Positions 53,711 through 61,318 of a stretch of DNA of 64,000 nt are shown here, in pieces. Location: the NCBI RefSeq assembly GCF_008014775.2, contig NZ_CP144914.1, forward strand, positions 682,001 through 746,000. Reading direction: 5' to 3'. Under the pieces are notes generated by a model. That model had not been told where the DNA came from and did not search any database. It was given only the letters and a program-made list of their open reading frames with translations. Both the position numbers and the translations under genes were made by a program. How positions within the stretch are numbered: position 1 is the stretch's first letter; each line of letters begins with the position of its first letter. The DNA comes from Alkalicoccus halolimnae (lineage in GTDB: Bacteria; Bacillota; Bacilli; Bacillales; Salisediminibacteriaceae).

Positions 53711-54564
53711 TGAAAATTGCATTTTCCCCCTGCCCGAATGATACTTTTATCTTTCACGGGCTCGTCCATGGAAACGTTCCTGGAGCAGAAGAAACAGAGG
53801 TGACGTACGCTGATATCGACCAAACAAACGGGTGGGCAGCAGAGGAAAAGGGGCCGGAAGTCATGAAAATTTCTTTTGCCGCTTTTCCCTACGTTGCTGA
53901 AAATTACCAGCTTATTCAGTGCGGCGGTGCTCTCGGACGCGGATGTGGTCCGCTTCTGCTGACAAAAGAAAACCAGACAGCTGCAGACCTTCAAGGGAAA
54001 ACAGTGGCAGTACCGAGTGAACGATCCACGGCTTATATGCTTTTCCGGCTCTGGCAGGCTCAGCAGCTTCCGGGTGAGAAGACGGCCATTCAGGTCATGC
54101 CTTTTGATGAAATTATGCCAGCTGTAAAAGACGGCAGGGTAGAAGCCGGACTCGTCATTCACGAAGCGCGGTTTACTTATGAAAAATACGGATTAAATAA
54201 GCTCGTAGACCTTGGGGACTGGTGGGAGGAAGATACAGGCGCCCCAATTCCGCTCGGCGCGATTGTTGCTAAAAACGAAGTGGACGGGGAAAAGCTTGCT
54301 GCATCGATACGGACTTCTTTAATGCAGGCTTGGGAAAATCCTGAAAAAACAACGGACTACGTCATGTCCCACGCGCAGGAGATGGCTCCGGAAGTAGCGG
54401 AATCGCACATTGAGCTTTACGTGAATGAATATTCTATGGCACTTGGTGGGAAAGGAAGACATGCAGTCGAATCACTGCTTTCCCGCGCAGCGGAAGAAGG
54501 ACTCGTACCGGAAGTGAACTGGGAAAAGGTGTGGAGTAAAGAAAGCAAAGACCGGCAGTTATAA
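53710..54564 (+). CDS. mqnD: 1,4-dihydroxy-6-naphthoate synthase
   Basis: The 284-residue protein has the MqnD N-terminus MKIAFSPCPNDTFIFHGLVHG, the KISFAAFPYVAENYQLIQCGGALGRGCGPLL segment and the catalytic histidine in GLVIHEARFTYEKYGL. It converts cyclic dehypoxanthinylfutalosine to 1,4-dihydroxy-6-naphthoate. With mqnB it shows that this organism uses, at least in part, the futalosine route to menaquinone. MqnA, MqnC and MqnE are not in the window. Confidence 0.94.
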   Translation: MKIAFSPCPNDTFIFHGLVHGNVPGAEETEVTYADIDQTNGWAAEEKGPEVMKISFAAFPYVAENYQLIQCGGALGRGCGPLLLTKENQTAADLQGKTVAVPSERSTAYMLFRLWQAQQLPGEKTAIQVMPFDEIMPAVKDGRVEAGLVIHEARFTYEKYGLNKLVDLGDWWEEDTGAPIPLGAIVAKNEVDGEKLAASIRTSLMQAWENPEKTTDYVMSHAQEMAPEVAESHIELYVNEYSMALGGKGRHAVESLLSRAAEEGLVPEVNWEKVWSKESKDRQL

Positions 54565-54602
54565 AAAAGTTCGGCAGGGAATTCCTGTCGAACTTTTTTA
54601 TA
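54564..54602. terminator. Terminator after mqnD
   Basis: AAAAAAGTTCGGCAGG with CCTGTCGAACTTTTTT, strong on both strands. Confidence 0.9.
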
Positions 54603-54749
54603 ACTGACAATGATACTCCAGCGCTACGGATTCAAAGCCTCATTCAGGGACCAATTTCAGAATCGTTGCTATATTTAATCGTGAAATGTTTAATTTCCAG
54701 GGAAATCAGGAATTACTTCCATATAATCATAATTAGAGGAGGAATCAGG

Positions 54750-55079
54750 ATGAATGAAATGCAGAAAGATGAACTGACGAAAGCTCTGCACGACTGTATG
54801 GAAGCATGTAATCACTGCTATGATGCCTGTCTCGAAGAAGAAGATGTTAAAATGATGTCAGCATGTATCCGTCTGGACCGGGAGTGTGCGGACTTTTGTG
54901 GTTTTGTTGAACAGGCTGTTTCAAGGGATACGCCCTTTTTAGAAGAGCTCCTGAATGTTTGTGCAACGATATGTAAAGCCTGTGCAGATGAGTGCCGCGG
55001 ACACAGCCACGACCATTGCCAGCACTGTGCACAAATGTGCGACAAGTGCGCAGAAGTGTGCGCCTCGTTTACTGCTTAA
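54750..55079 (+). CDS. Four-helix-bundle copper-storage-like cysteine-rich protein
   Basis: A 109-residue protein with 15 cysteines spaced as CxxCxxxC along helices (DCMEACNHCYDACLEEED, MSACIRLDRECADFCGF, VCATICKACADECRGHSHDHCQHCAQMCDKCAEVCASF). This is the DUF326/Csp3 family, cytosolic four-helix bundles that store many Cu(I) ions on cysteines. ATG 54750 follows AGAGGAGGAA. It could equally sequester other thiophilic metals. No copper regulator is adjacent. Confidence 0.85.
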   Translation: MNEMQKDELTKALHDCMEACNHCYDACLEEEDVKMMSACIRLDRECADFCGFVEQAVSRDTPFLEELLNVCATICKACADECRGHSHDHCQHCAQMCDKCAEVCASFTA

Positions 55080-55093
55080 TCCATACAGTGAAG

Positions 55094-55121
55094 AAAGGGC
55101 AGCTTTGAGGCTGCCCTTTTT
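55094..55121. terminator. Bidirectional terminator
   Basis: AAAGGGCAGC (55094-55103) with GCTGCCCTTT (55110-55119), between the converging copper-protein and thiW genes; it overlaps the last thiW codon. Confidence 0.85.
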
Positions 55122-55611
55122 ACTGCGGTTTTTCTCTGCTCCAGTTGGGTTTCCACCGGCTTAAAATCAGCAGTGCCAGGGCCGCTCCGGCAGCGCTGCT
55201 GATAAAGAATCCCGGTAAAAAAGCAAGCACTGCAGCAGCTTCCCCGAGAAAGAACTGTACGATCGGAACAGCTATAATAGACCCGATAAGAGCTGTTCCG
55301 ATGATTTCTCCGAGGGCGGCCATCCCGTTTTTCTTTTTCCAACGGTAGAATAACCCTGCCAGCAGAGCTCCGATCATACCACCCGGGAAAGCCAGAATAG
55401 TACCAAGACCCAACATGTTTCGCAGCAGCCCGATTACAAAGGCGATCATTACTGCAGGACCGGGTCCAAGAAGTACTGCGGCAAGGACGTTTACGGCATG
55501 CTGCACCGGATAGGCGCGGGCAATACCGGCAGGAAACCACACGAATGCCGCTCCCACAATACCGATGGCAGTAAACATCGCCATAATAGTTAATTTTTTT
55601 GTTTGATTCAT
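55120..55611 (-). CDS. thiW: ECF transporter S component ThiW
   Basis: The 163-residue membrane protein has five to six hydrophobic segments and the ThiW pattern ARAYPVQHAVNVLAAVLLGPGPAVMIAFVIGLLRN. ThiW is the substrate-binding S component for a thiamine precursor (probably the thiazole) and works with a shared ECF energising module not present here. No THI-box riboswitch can be seen upstream. Start ATG follows GGGGGGATG. Confidence 0.88.
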   Translation of the reverse strand: MNQTKKLTIMAMFTAIGIVGAAFVWFPAGIARAYPVQHAVNVLAAVLLGPGPAVMIAFVIGLLRNMLGLGTILAFPGGMIGALLAGLFYRWKKKNGMAALGEIIGTALIGSIIAVPIVQFFLGEAAAVLAFLPGFFISSAAGAALALLILSRWKPNWSREKPQ

Positions 55612-55732
55612 GTCATCCCCCCTTTTGAAAATTTTTTGTTTACTTTTTAAAAGGCTGTCTTCATCGGCGCATTCCAGTTTCTACGATGTTCATTCTGACT
55701 AAAACTTAACATATTTTCCAGCGAAGATAAAA

Positions 55733-55763
55733 AAACCTCCTGAAGATATCTCAGGAGGTTTCA
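55733..55763 (-). terminator. Terminator of the sortase gene
   Basis: AACCTCCTGA / TCAGGAGGTT stem with TTTTTTT on the minus strand. Confidence 0.85.
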
Positions 55764-55787
55764 AAATTATAAGGGGACATCTTTTTT

Positions 55788-56534
55788 TTATAACATTTCT
55801 GTAAAAACAACAAGTCTTTCACGGTGCGTTCCGGCATTCCGGTCAAACTCCCCGGTACACGTAATAAGGTTCAGGTTCCTGGAAGAAGAAGAACCAAATA
55901 CTGTATCAATTGGTGCGTCATCATAGGGGTAGGTTTCTTTATGAGTCACCACAAAGACAAGCTCTTCTCCCGATTCGTCCATTACCTTTATTTCGTCTCC
56001 GCTTTCAAGCTCTTTAAGGTCATAAAAAACAGCGGGTCCTTCACGGTCATCGACGTGACCGGCCAATACGGAATTACCTTGGGCTCCCGGTTTTGTTCCG
56101 GGTTCAAACCACCCGATATCATCACCATTATCAGGAACTGCCATGGCTCCGTCAGGCTCAAGACCCATGTTGTCAATCGGGGCATCAACTCCGATAGCAG
56201 GTATGACAAGGCGGGCAGGTTCCATCCCTCTTGACGTACTGCCGTATACGGGTTCAATCGGATCGGCAGAAGCTGGTTCATCGGAGGAAGAGTTCCCTGG
56301 TTCGTTATCCTGCTCTGAACTATCGGGGTCTTCCTGTGCCATTTGAATTGGTTCGACATCTTCCGTTTCTTCTGCCTGAGCACTTTCCATCTGCTGTTCA
56401 TTATCTTCCGTGTCTAAGCGTCCCTCTTCAGCGCTACAGGCAGTGAAGAGGACCGTAGAGAAGATAAGAATCAGTTTATGCTTGAACTGCAAACTTTTTA
56501 CGAAAGAGAATAGCTGCACCAAGTCCACCTGCAA
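55788..56534 (-). CDS. Class F-type sortase with lipoprotein-like N-terminus
   Basis: A protein of up to 248 residues. The C-terminal half is a sortase domain with His160 (LAGHVDD), Cys226 (LITCTGEFD) and Arg238/240 (HRERLVV). The N-terminus has a short hydrophobic segment ending in a lipobox-like LFTAC (Cys33), followed by a long acidic linker to residue 100. That suggests lipid anchoring rather than the usual membrane helix. No ATG is available; TTG 56534, GTG 56519 or TTG 56492 could start, and translation is probably coupled to the upstream gene, which it overlaps by up to 59 bp. Confidence 0.85.
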   Translation of the reverse strand: MQVDLVQLFSFVKSLQFKHKLILIFSTVLFTACSAEEGRLDTEDNEQQMESAQAEETEDVEPIQMAQEDPDSSEQDNEPGNSSSDEPASADPIEPVYGSTSRGMEPARLVIPAIGVDAPIDNMGLEPDGAMAVPDNGDDIGWFEPGTKPGAQGNSVLAGHVDDREGPAVFYDLKELESGDEIKVMDESGEELVFVVTHKETYPYDDAPIDTVFGSSSSRNLNLITCTGEFDRNAGTHRERLVVFTEML

Positions 56535-57297
56535 GCAGGATCAATGTCAGAGGCAGTAAATTGCTTGACTGGGAAGCTCCGCCCATACCAGTTGCTGGCA
56601 TTTCGTCCGGAGTGGAGTGGGCGTCATCTGCTACAACGACAACTTCAAGCTCATCCGCATCGGCACCTACAGCATAGACAGAGTAAGCAGTATCCGCTGC
56701 AAGCTCTGTACCAGAAAGGTCAAGCACAGCATCTTCTGTACCAGCAGCCCGGATTTCAAGGTCATAAGTGTCCGGGTCAAGCTCGAGGTAGTCAGTTACT
56801 GCAAAGAATTCAGCGCCTTCAAATAAGGAATCGCCGTCTACAAGACCAACATCAACTGCAGGAGCTCCAGGAGACATATGTCCAACACGAACCTTTGTCA
56901 TTCCTTCAGCTACGGAGTTGTCGTCAGCAAAAGGTTGAAGAGTAAGGTTCTCAAGAGTATCCGTGGCAGCTACTGTATAATACGCGCCGCCTTCTACTGT
57001 AAGCGTTTCTTCAATAACAGGATCACCTTCGCCGTCTTCTCCAGCAGGGAAGATAGCTACTTCATGGTCACCGGCAGGCAGTTCAAGGTAATCAGTAATA
57101 TCCTTGAAAGCAGCGCCTTCAACAGCAGCATCCCCGTTTACGTATACGTCAACTTCGGGTGCGTCAGGAGAAGCGTGGAGCACTCTTACCATAGCATTTT
57201 CGTCTTCTTCATGGCCGTCAGCAAAAGCCGGGGTGCCTACTAAACCGAAAACCAGTAACGTGATGAGGGCATAGATCATAACCTTCAAACTCTTCAA
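56476..57297 (-). CDS. Cell-wall DUF4397 protein with sorting signal, likely sortase substrate
   Basis: A 273-residue secreted protein: signal peptide ending VGTPAFA (residues 1-26), two DUF4397 repeats (VRVLHASPDAPEVDVYVNG and VRVGHMSPGAPAVDVGLVDG), then MPATG, a hydrophobic stretch and the basic tail FRKKF, a complete cell-wall sorting signal. The adjacent sortase should cleave it. It is strongly acidic outside the signal, as in halophile surface proteins. TTG 57297 is chosen; the ATG at 57306 abuts the AAAAGGAG site with no spacing. Confidence 0.87.
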   Translation of the reverse strand: MKSLKVMIYALITLLVFGLVGTPAFADGHEEDENAMVRVLHASPDAPEVDVYVNGDAAVEGAAFKDITDYLELPAGDHEVAIFPAGEDGEGDPVIEETLTVEGGAYYTVAATDTLENLTLQPFADDNSVAEGMTKVRVGHMSPGAPAVDVGLVDGDSLFEGAEFFAVTDYLELDPDTYDLEIRAAGTEDAVLDLSGTELAADTAYSVYAVGADADELEVVVVADDAHSTPDEMPATGMGGASQSSNLLPLTLILLAGGLGAAILFRKKFAVQA

Positions 57298-57326
57298 CAA
57301 AATCATCTCCTTTTAAATTTTATGAA

Positions 57327-57375
57327 TGTACACTGCTTGTACAAGTATGTACTAGAAGTGTACAACCATTGTATA
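57327..57375 (-). promoter_or_regulatory. Helically phased array of TGTACA hexamers
   Basis: TGTACA or one-mismatch versions start at 57327, 57338, 57348, 57359 and 57370, that is every 10-11 bp, on one face of the helix, just upstream of the DUF4397-sortase operon. Two more lie at 57564 and 57577. This looks like a cooperative operator. The cognate factor is unknown. Confidence 0.6.
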
Positions 57376-57654
57376 GTATCTATACCTCCATTGCAAAAAG
57401 AATAAACATAAAATTTTTAAAAATTCTCACTACTTTTGAAAATAATAGTGGAGCACCTTGTCATTTAAAGGAAAAAGGGCTAAAGTACTTTTGAAAATTA
57501 AGTAAATAGTAGTGCGACTGGAAAGAACAGGATAAAGCTGTTAAAAGCAGTTTTCACTCCAAGTGTACACTGGCCTTGTACAATCCTTTAATTAATGGAA
57601 AGTTCCTTTAGAAAGTCATTTTCATTCATCGTCGTGCAGCGTTCCTGCCTAAGT

Positions 57655-57980
57655 GTCTCTGTTAAAGTCTCTTGTTGATATATATAAGAAAACTTCGTTT
57701 CAGCTCTGCCGTGGAGGAGATCTCCGGGTGGGCTGCACCCTGCGGGAAACCTCCTTCTTCCACGGGCATGTTTCCGCTTCGTTTTTATTCTCCGATACAG
57801 AAAGCCTGCTGGTTGAATCAAGAAGATACCAAGGTAAAAACCAGTGCCAGGGCAGAGACGCCTGCGGAAAAAGAAAGCGGGAAGATCCTCCCGGACGTCA
57901 GAGGGAGAGCTGAAGGCTTTCTCCGCGGCAGGCGGAGGAGCCGCAGGTACTCCAAAAACAACACGGAGCTTTAACAGAGA
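57655..57980 (+). repeat. Module A repeat, full copy
   Basis: TTGTTGATATATATAAGAAAACTTCG, GCCGTGGAGGAGATCTCC, CCTGCGGGAAACC, GGTTGAATCAAGAAGATACCAAGG and AACAACACGGAGCTTTAACAGAGAC. It leads straight into module B. Confidence 0.85.
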
Positions 57981-58330
57981 CACTCATGCAAAAACCTTGC
58001 ACTATGAAGGATGAAAATGCCCTTTTACAGGAATGGAATTTCCCATCTATAAAGATGGTATGAATGGTTTTCAAGAAGGGATTTCCTTTAATTAGATGGC
58101 AGATACTTCTGTATCTTTTTACCGTAAGCTGTAGGGTACATGGGGCGACTCCGGGGCGATGAAGGACGAGCTGAAGATCCATTCCGTCCGACCAAAGGGA
58201 GGACGGAATTAGCTGAAGCCGGCCCGCCCGGAAAGCGTCCCCATGGAAACGAAAGCGGCTGTTTAAAGAAGCGTAAACTAAAAATGGTGTTACAAATATA
58301 ATAGATGTTTTATTTTCAAGGCAGCCTTTT
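57980..58330 (+). repeat. Module B repeat, full copy
   Basis: CACTCATGCAAAAACCTTGCACTATGAAGG, GGTACATGGGGCGACTCCGGGGCGATGAAGGACGAG, GCCGGCCCGCCCGGAAAGCGTCCCCATGG and TTTTATTTTCAAGGCAGCC. Confidence 0.85.
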
Positions 58331-58439
58331 TTTAAAAGAATAGATTATTCGGGATTCTAAAAAGGGATCCTTCGGTAAGAAGCCCTTCTCAGATTGCTAT
58401 CAAAAGAGCTGTTGGCTGGTCTTTTATTTACAAAAAAAC

Positions 58440-58560
58440 GACTGAATAAGCCGGGAATGGCGACTCCAGCAATATAAAGGACGATACGAAGAGCCATTTC
58501 TTACGACCTGTGGGAGGAAGAATTTAGCTGCGTCCGTCCATGCGCCCATCGGCAGTCGGA
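58440..58560 (+). repeat. Degenerate variant of module B/C
   Basis: GGGAATGGCGACTCCAGCAATATAAAGGACGATACGAAGAGCC and GGGAGGAAGAATTTAGCTGCGTCCGTCC follow the order of the repeat core with many changes. Confidence 0.5.
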
Positions 58561-58780
58561 TGCAGCTTCCCTGTAGGGCGCGGATGACCGGACTTTTCGT
58601 TAACTATTACTTTTTCAGCAGCCTACTCTTACGTTCGCAATGTTTGGCTCTCCTTCCTTATAAGATAGAAATCTTTCCAGGAAACAAAATAATTAACACT
58701 CTTACTTCAAAACGTTGCAAAGACAGGTTATTTTCGTTAGAATATAATAACGTGCAATAATCAAATATTCAGACGTTTTA

Positions 58781-58883
58781 TTCTTATCAAGAGAGACTGA
58801 GGGACAGGCCCGATGACGTTTCAGCAACCAGCCTAACGGCAAGGTGCTAATTCCTGCAGGGAGAGCCCCCTGTAAGATAAGAA
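58781..58883 (+). promoter_or_regulatory. SAM-I (S-box) riboswitch
   Basis: P1 TTCTTATC pairs with GATAAGAA; between them stand AGAGAGACTGAGGGA, GGCCCGATGACGTTTCAGCAACC, and CACGGTGCTAATTCC-like AAGGTGCTAATTCCTGCAG. It precedes metI-metC-yitJ-metH, which should be shut off when S-adenosylmethionine is abundant. Confidence 0.95.
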
Positions 58884-58938
58884 GATAGATCAGCGAATCT
58901 TCTTCTTTATCTTTTGGATAAGGGGGGAGTTTTTTTAA
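58863..58938 (+). terminator. S-box expression-platform terminator
   Basis: CCCCCT..GATAAGAAGAT can pair with ATCTTCTT..TTTATC..GGGGGG and is followed by TTTTTTT at about 58931-58937. Formation competes with the aptamer P1 helix. Confidence 0.75.
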
Positions 58939-59026
58939 TATGTGGACATGTTCATGCGCCTGGTTTTCCACAAATCAGCTGCTGCACACATCGTCCCTTT
59001 ATAATGGAAGGGAAAGGGATCTATTT

Positions 59027-60151
59027 ATGGCAGAAGAAAAACGTACATTAGAAACACAACTCGTGCAGGCAGGAAACAGGAGGGATCATGTTACCGGATC
59101 CGTTAACGCTCCCGTTTATTTTTCAACAGCCTATCGGCATGAAGGGATCGGCCAATCGACAGGATATGATTATTCAAGAACCGGGAACCCGACACGCGCT
59201 ATTCTGGAAGAGACGATCGCCGATCTTGAAGGCGGAGCCCGCGGACTCGCCTGTGCCTCAGGGATGGCTGCAATCCAGACGGTTCTCTCCCTTTTCAGGC
59301 AGGGAGACGAAATTATCGCTACAAGCGATTTATACGGCGGCACTTACCGTCTTTTTGAAAACGGCTGGACGCACTGGGGGCTGACGTTCCACTATGCAGA
59401 GCCGCTTGATATAGAAACCTTTGAAGCAAAAATTAACGATTCCACTAAAGCGCTGTTTATTGAAACACCGACCAATCCGCTTATGCAGGAAGCTGATATC
59501 ACGGCTTTTGCCGCTCTTGCTAAAAAGCACGATCTGCTTTTAATCGTGGACAATACGTTCTACACCCCGGTCATCCAGCGTCCTTTCGATGAAGGCGCAG
59601 ATATCATCATTCACAGTGCATCCAAGTATTTATCGGGTCACAATGATGTTATTGCCGGACTCGTCGTCGCAAAAGATGAAAAAATCGGCGAAGATCTTTT
59701 CTACTTTCACAATAGTATAGGCGCTGTTTTATCTCCGCTTGATTCATGGCTCGTCATAAGAGGGATGAAAACACTGCAGCTCCGTATGGACAAGCACGAA
59801 GAGAATGCCAGAAAAGTAGCTGATTACCTTGAAAATCAGCCTCTCTGTACAGAAGTAATCTACCCCGGACGAGGAGGCATGCTCTCTTTTAGAGTAGAAG
59901 ACGAGCATCTTGTTAATCCAATTTTACAGGGTCTGCGTATTATTTCATTTGCAGAAAGCCTTGGCGGAGTAGAGAGCTTAATGACTTACCCGGCTACTCA
60001 GACGCATGCGGACGTACCGGAAGAAGTAAGAATGCAGCTCGGAGTCTGTAACAGACTGCTCCGTTTTTCTGTAGGCATTGAATCCGCAGATGATCTGATT
60101 AAAGATTTAGATGAAGCGTTTGAACATGCGCTGGCAGAAAGGAAGGCTTAA
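59027..60151 (+). CDS. metI: Cystathionine gamma-synthase / O-acetylhomoserine thiolyase
   Basis: A 374-residue Cys/Met-metabolism PLP enzyme: PVYFSTAYRHEGIGQSTGYDYSRTGNPTRAILEETIADLEGG, DNTFYTPVIQRPFDEGADIIIHSASKYLSGHNDVIAG (PLP lysine in SASKYL). Order before metC and S-box control match B. subtilis MetI, which makes cystathionine (or homocysteine directly). ATG 59027 follows GGAAGGGAAAGGG. Confidence 0.9.
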   Translation: MAEEKRTLETQLVQAGNRRDHVTGSVNAPVYFSTAYRHEGIGQSTGYDYSRTGNPTRAILEETIADLEGGARGLACASGMAAIQTVLSLFRQGDEIIATSDLYGGTYRLFENGWTHWGLTFHYAEPLDIETFEAKINDSTKALFIETPTNPLMQEADITAFAALAKKHDLLLIVDNTFYTPVIQRPFDEGADIIIHSASKYLSGHNDVIAGLVVAKDEKIGEDLFYFHNSIGAVLSPLDSWLVIRGMKTLQLRMDKHEENARKVADYLENQPLCTEVIYPGRGGMLSFRVEDEHLVNPILQGLRIISFAESLGGVESLMTYPATQTHADVPEEVRMQLGVCNRLLRFSVGIESADDLIKDLDEAFEHALAERKA

Positions 60152-60154
60152 TTT

Positions 60155-61318
60155 ATGACATTTTCCAAACAAACCTCTTTGCTTCACTCCAAACATAAAA
60201 TAGACCCGAATACAGGGGCAGTCAGTGTCCCTGTCCAGCACGCTTCGACCTTTGACCAGCCGGATATTGAACAGTTTGGCAGATATGATTACGCCCGCTC
60301 CGGCAATCCGACGCGCGAGGCACTGGAAGAAATTATCGCCGATCTGGAAAACGGCTCCCACGGGTTTGCCTTTGCCTCGGGGATGGCGGCGATTTCAACG
60401 ACGTTTATGATGCTTTCCTCCGGTGATCATCTCGTGATCACGGATGATGTTTATGGAGGCACGTTCCGGCTTACGACAAAAGTTCTGCACCGCCAGGGCA
60501 TTGAACACACGTTTGTCGATATGACGGATCCTCAGGCTGTAGAAGAAGCCGTGCAGCCGAATACGAAAATGATCTTTATGGAAACACCGTCGAATCCAAC
60601 AATGAAAATCACTCCAATTAAACAAATTGTAGACATCGCCAAAAAACACGGCTGTCTTACAGCGCTTGATAACACCTTTATGACACCCGTTCTCCAGCGT
60701 CCGATTGACCTCGGAGTGGATATCGTCGTTCACAGCGCGACGAAATTTATCGGCGGTCACAGTGACGTTGTTGCCGGACTTGCCGTTGTGAATGATGAAA
60801 CTCTCGCAGGAGAGATGAAATTTCTGCAGAACAGTTTCGGAGCGATTCTTGGACCGCAGGACTGCTGGCTTATTATGAGAGGACTGAAGACTCTTCATAC
60901 TCGCATGGAAGCTTCTTCTCTTTCGGCAGCAAAACTTGCTGAATGGCTCCTGGAACAGCCGGAAGTGGAACACGTGTACTATCCGGGGCTTCCTGAACAC
61001 CCGGGTTATAAGATCAACCAGGAGCAGTCAGAAGGTGCAGGGGCGGTGCTGTCATTCCGGCTTCATGATAAAGAAGCGGTCAGAACCTTTGTTCAGGCTG
61101 TGGAAATACCGGTCTTTGCCGTAAGCCTTGGAGCAGTAGAGTCGATCCTCTCTTATCCACCGACCATGTCCCATGCGGCGATGTCCGATGAGGAACGAGA
61201 TGCCCGGGGCATTACAGATGGAATTCTCCGTCTTTCTGTCGGTCTTGAAAAAACGGAAGATATTATGAAAGATTTTGCTTCCGCCTTCAAGCAGATCGGC
61301 GTGAAGGAGGAAAAGTAA
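60155..61318 (+). CDS. metC: Cystathionine beta-lyase
   Basis: A 387-residue paralogue of the preceding enzyme with GRYDYARSGNPTREALEEIIADLENG and the PLP lysine in VVHSATKFIGGHSDVVAGL. The position second in a metI-metC pair supports conversion of cystathionine to homocysteine. It starts 3 bp after metI and its stop overlaps the next start by one base. Confidence 0.9.
   Translation: MTFSKQTSLLHSKHKIDPNTGAVSVPVQHASTFDQPDIEQFGRYDYARSGNPTREALEEIIADLENGSHGFAFASGMAAISTTFMMLSSGDHLVITDDVYGGTFRLTTKVLHRQGIEHTFVDMTDPQAVEEAVQPNTKMIFMETPSNPTMKITPIKQIVDIAKKHGCLTALDNTFMTPVLQRPIDLGVDIVVHSATKFIGGHSDVVAGLAVVNDETLAGEMKFLQNSFGAILGPQDCWLIMRGLKTLHTRMEASSLSAAKLAEWLLEQPEVEHVYYPGLPEHPGYKINQEQSEGAGAVLSFRLHDKEAVRTFVQAVEIPVFAVSLGAVESILSYPPTMSHAAMSDEERDARGITDGILRLSVGLEKTEDIMKDFASAFKQIGVKEEK

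Noticed and set aside
55612..55735. TPP riboswitch before thiW
   Set aside because: No CTGAGA element or other conserved THI-box core was found in the leader.
57327..57375. CRISPR-like or tandem repeat array
   Set aside because: Units are 6-bp palindromes with 4-5 bp gaps; that is operator-like, not a CRISPR or minisatellite.
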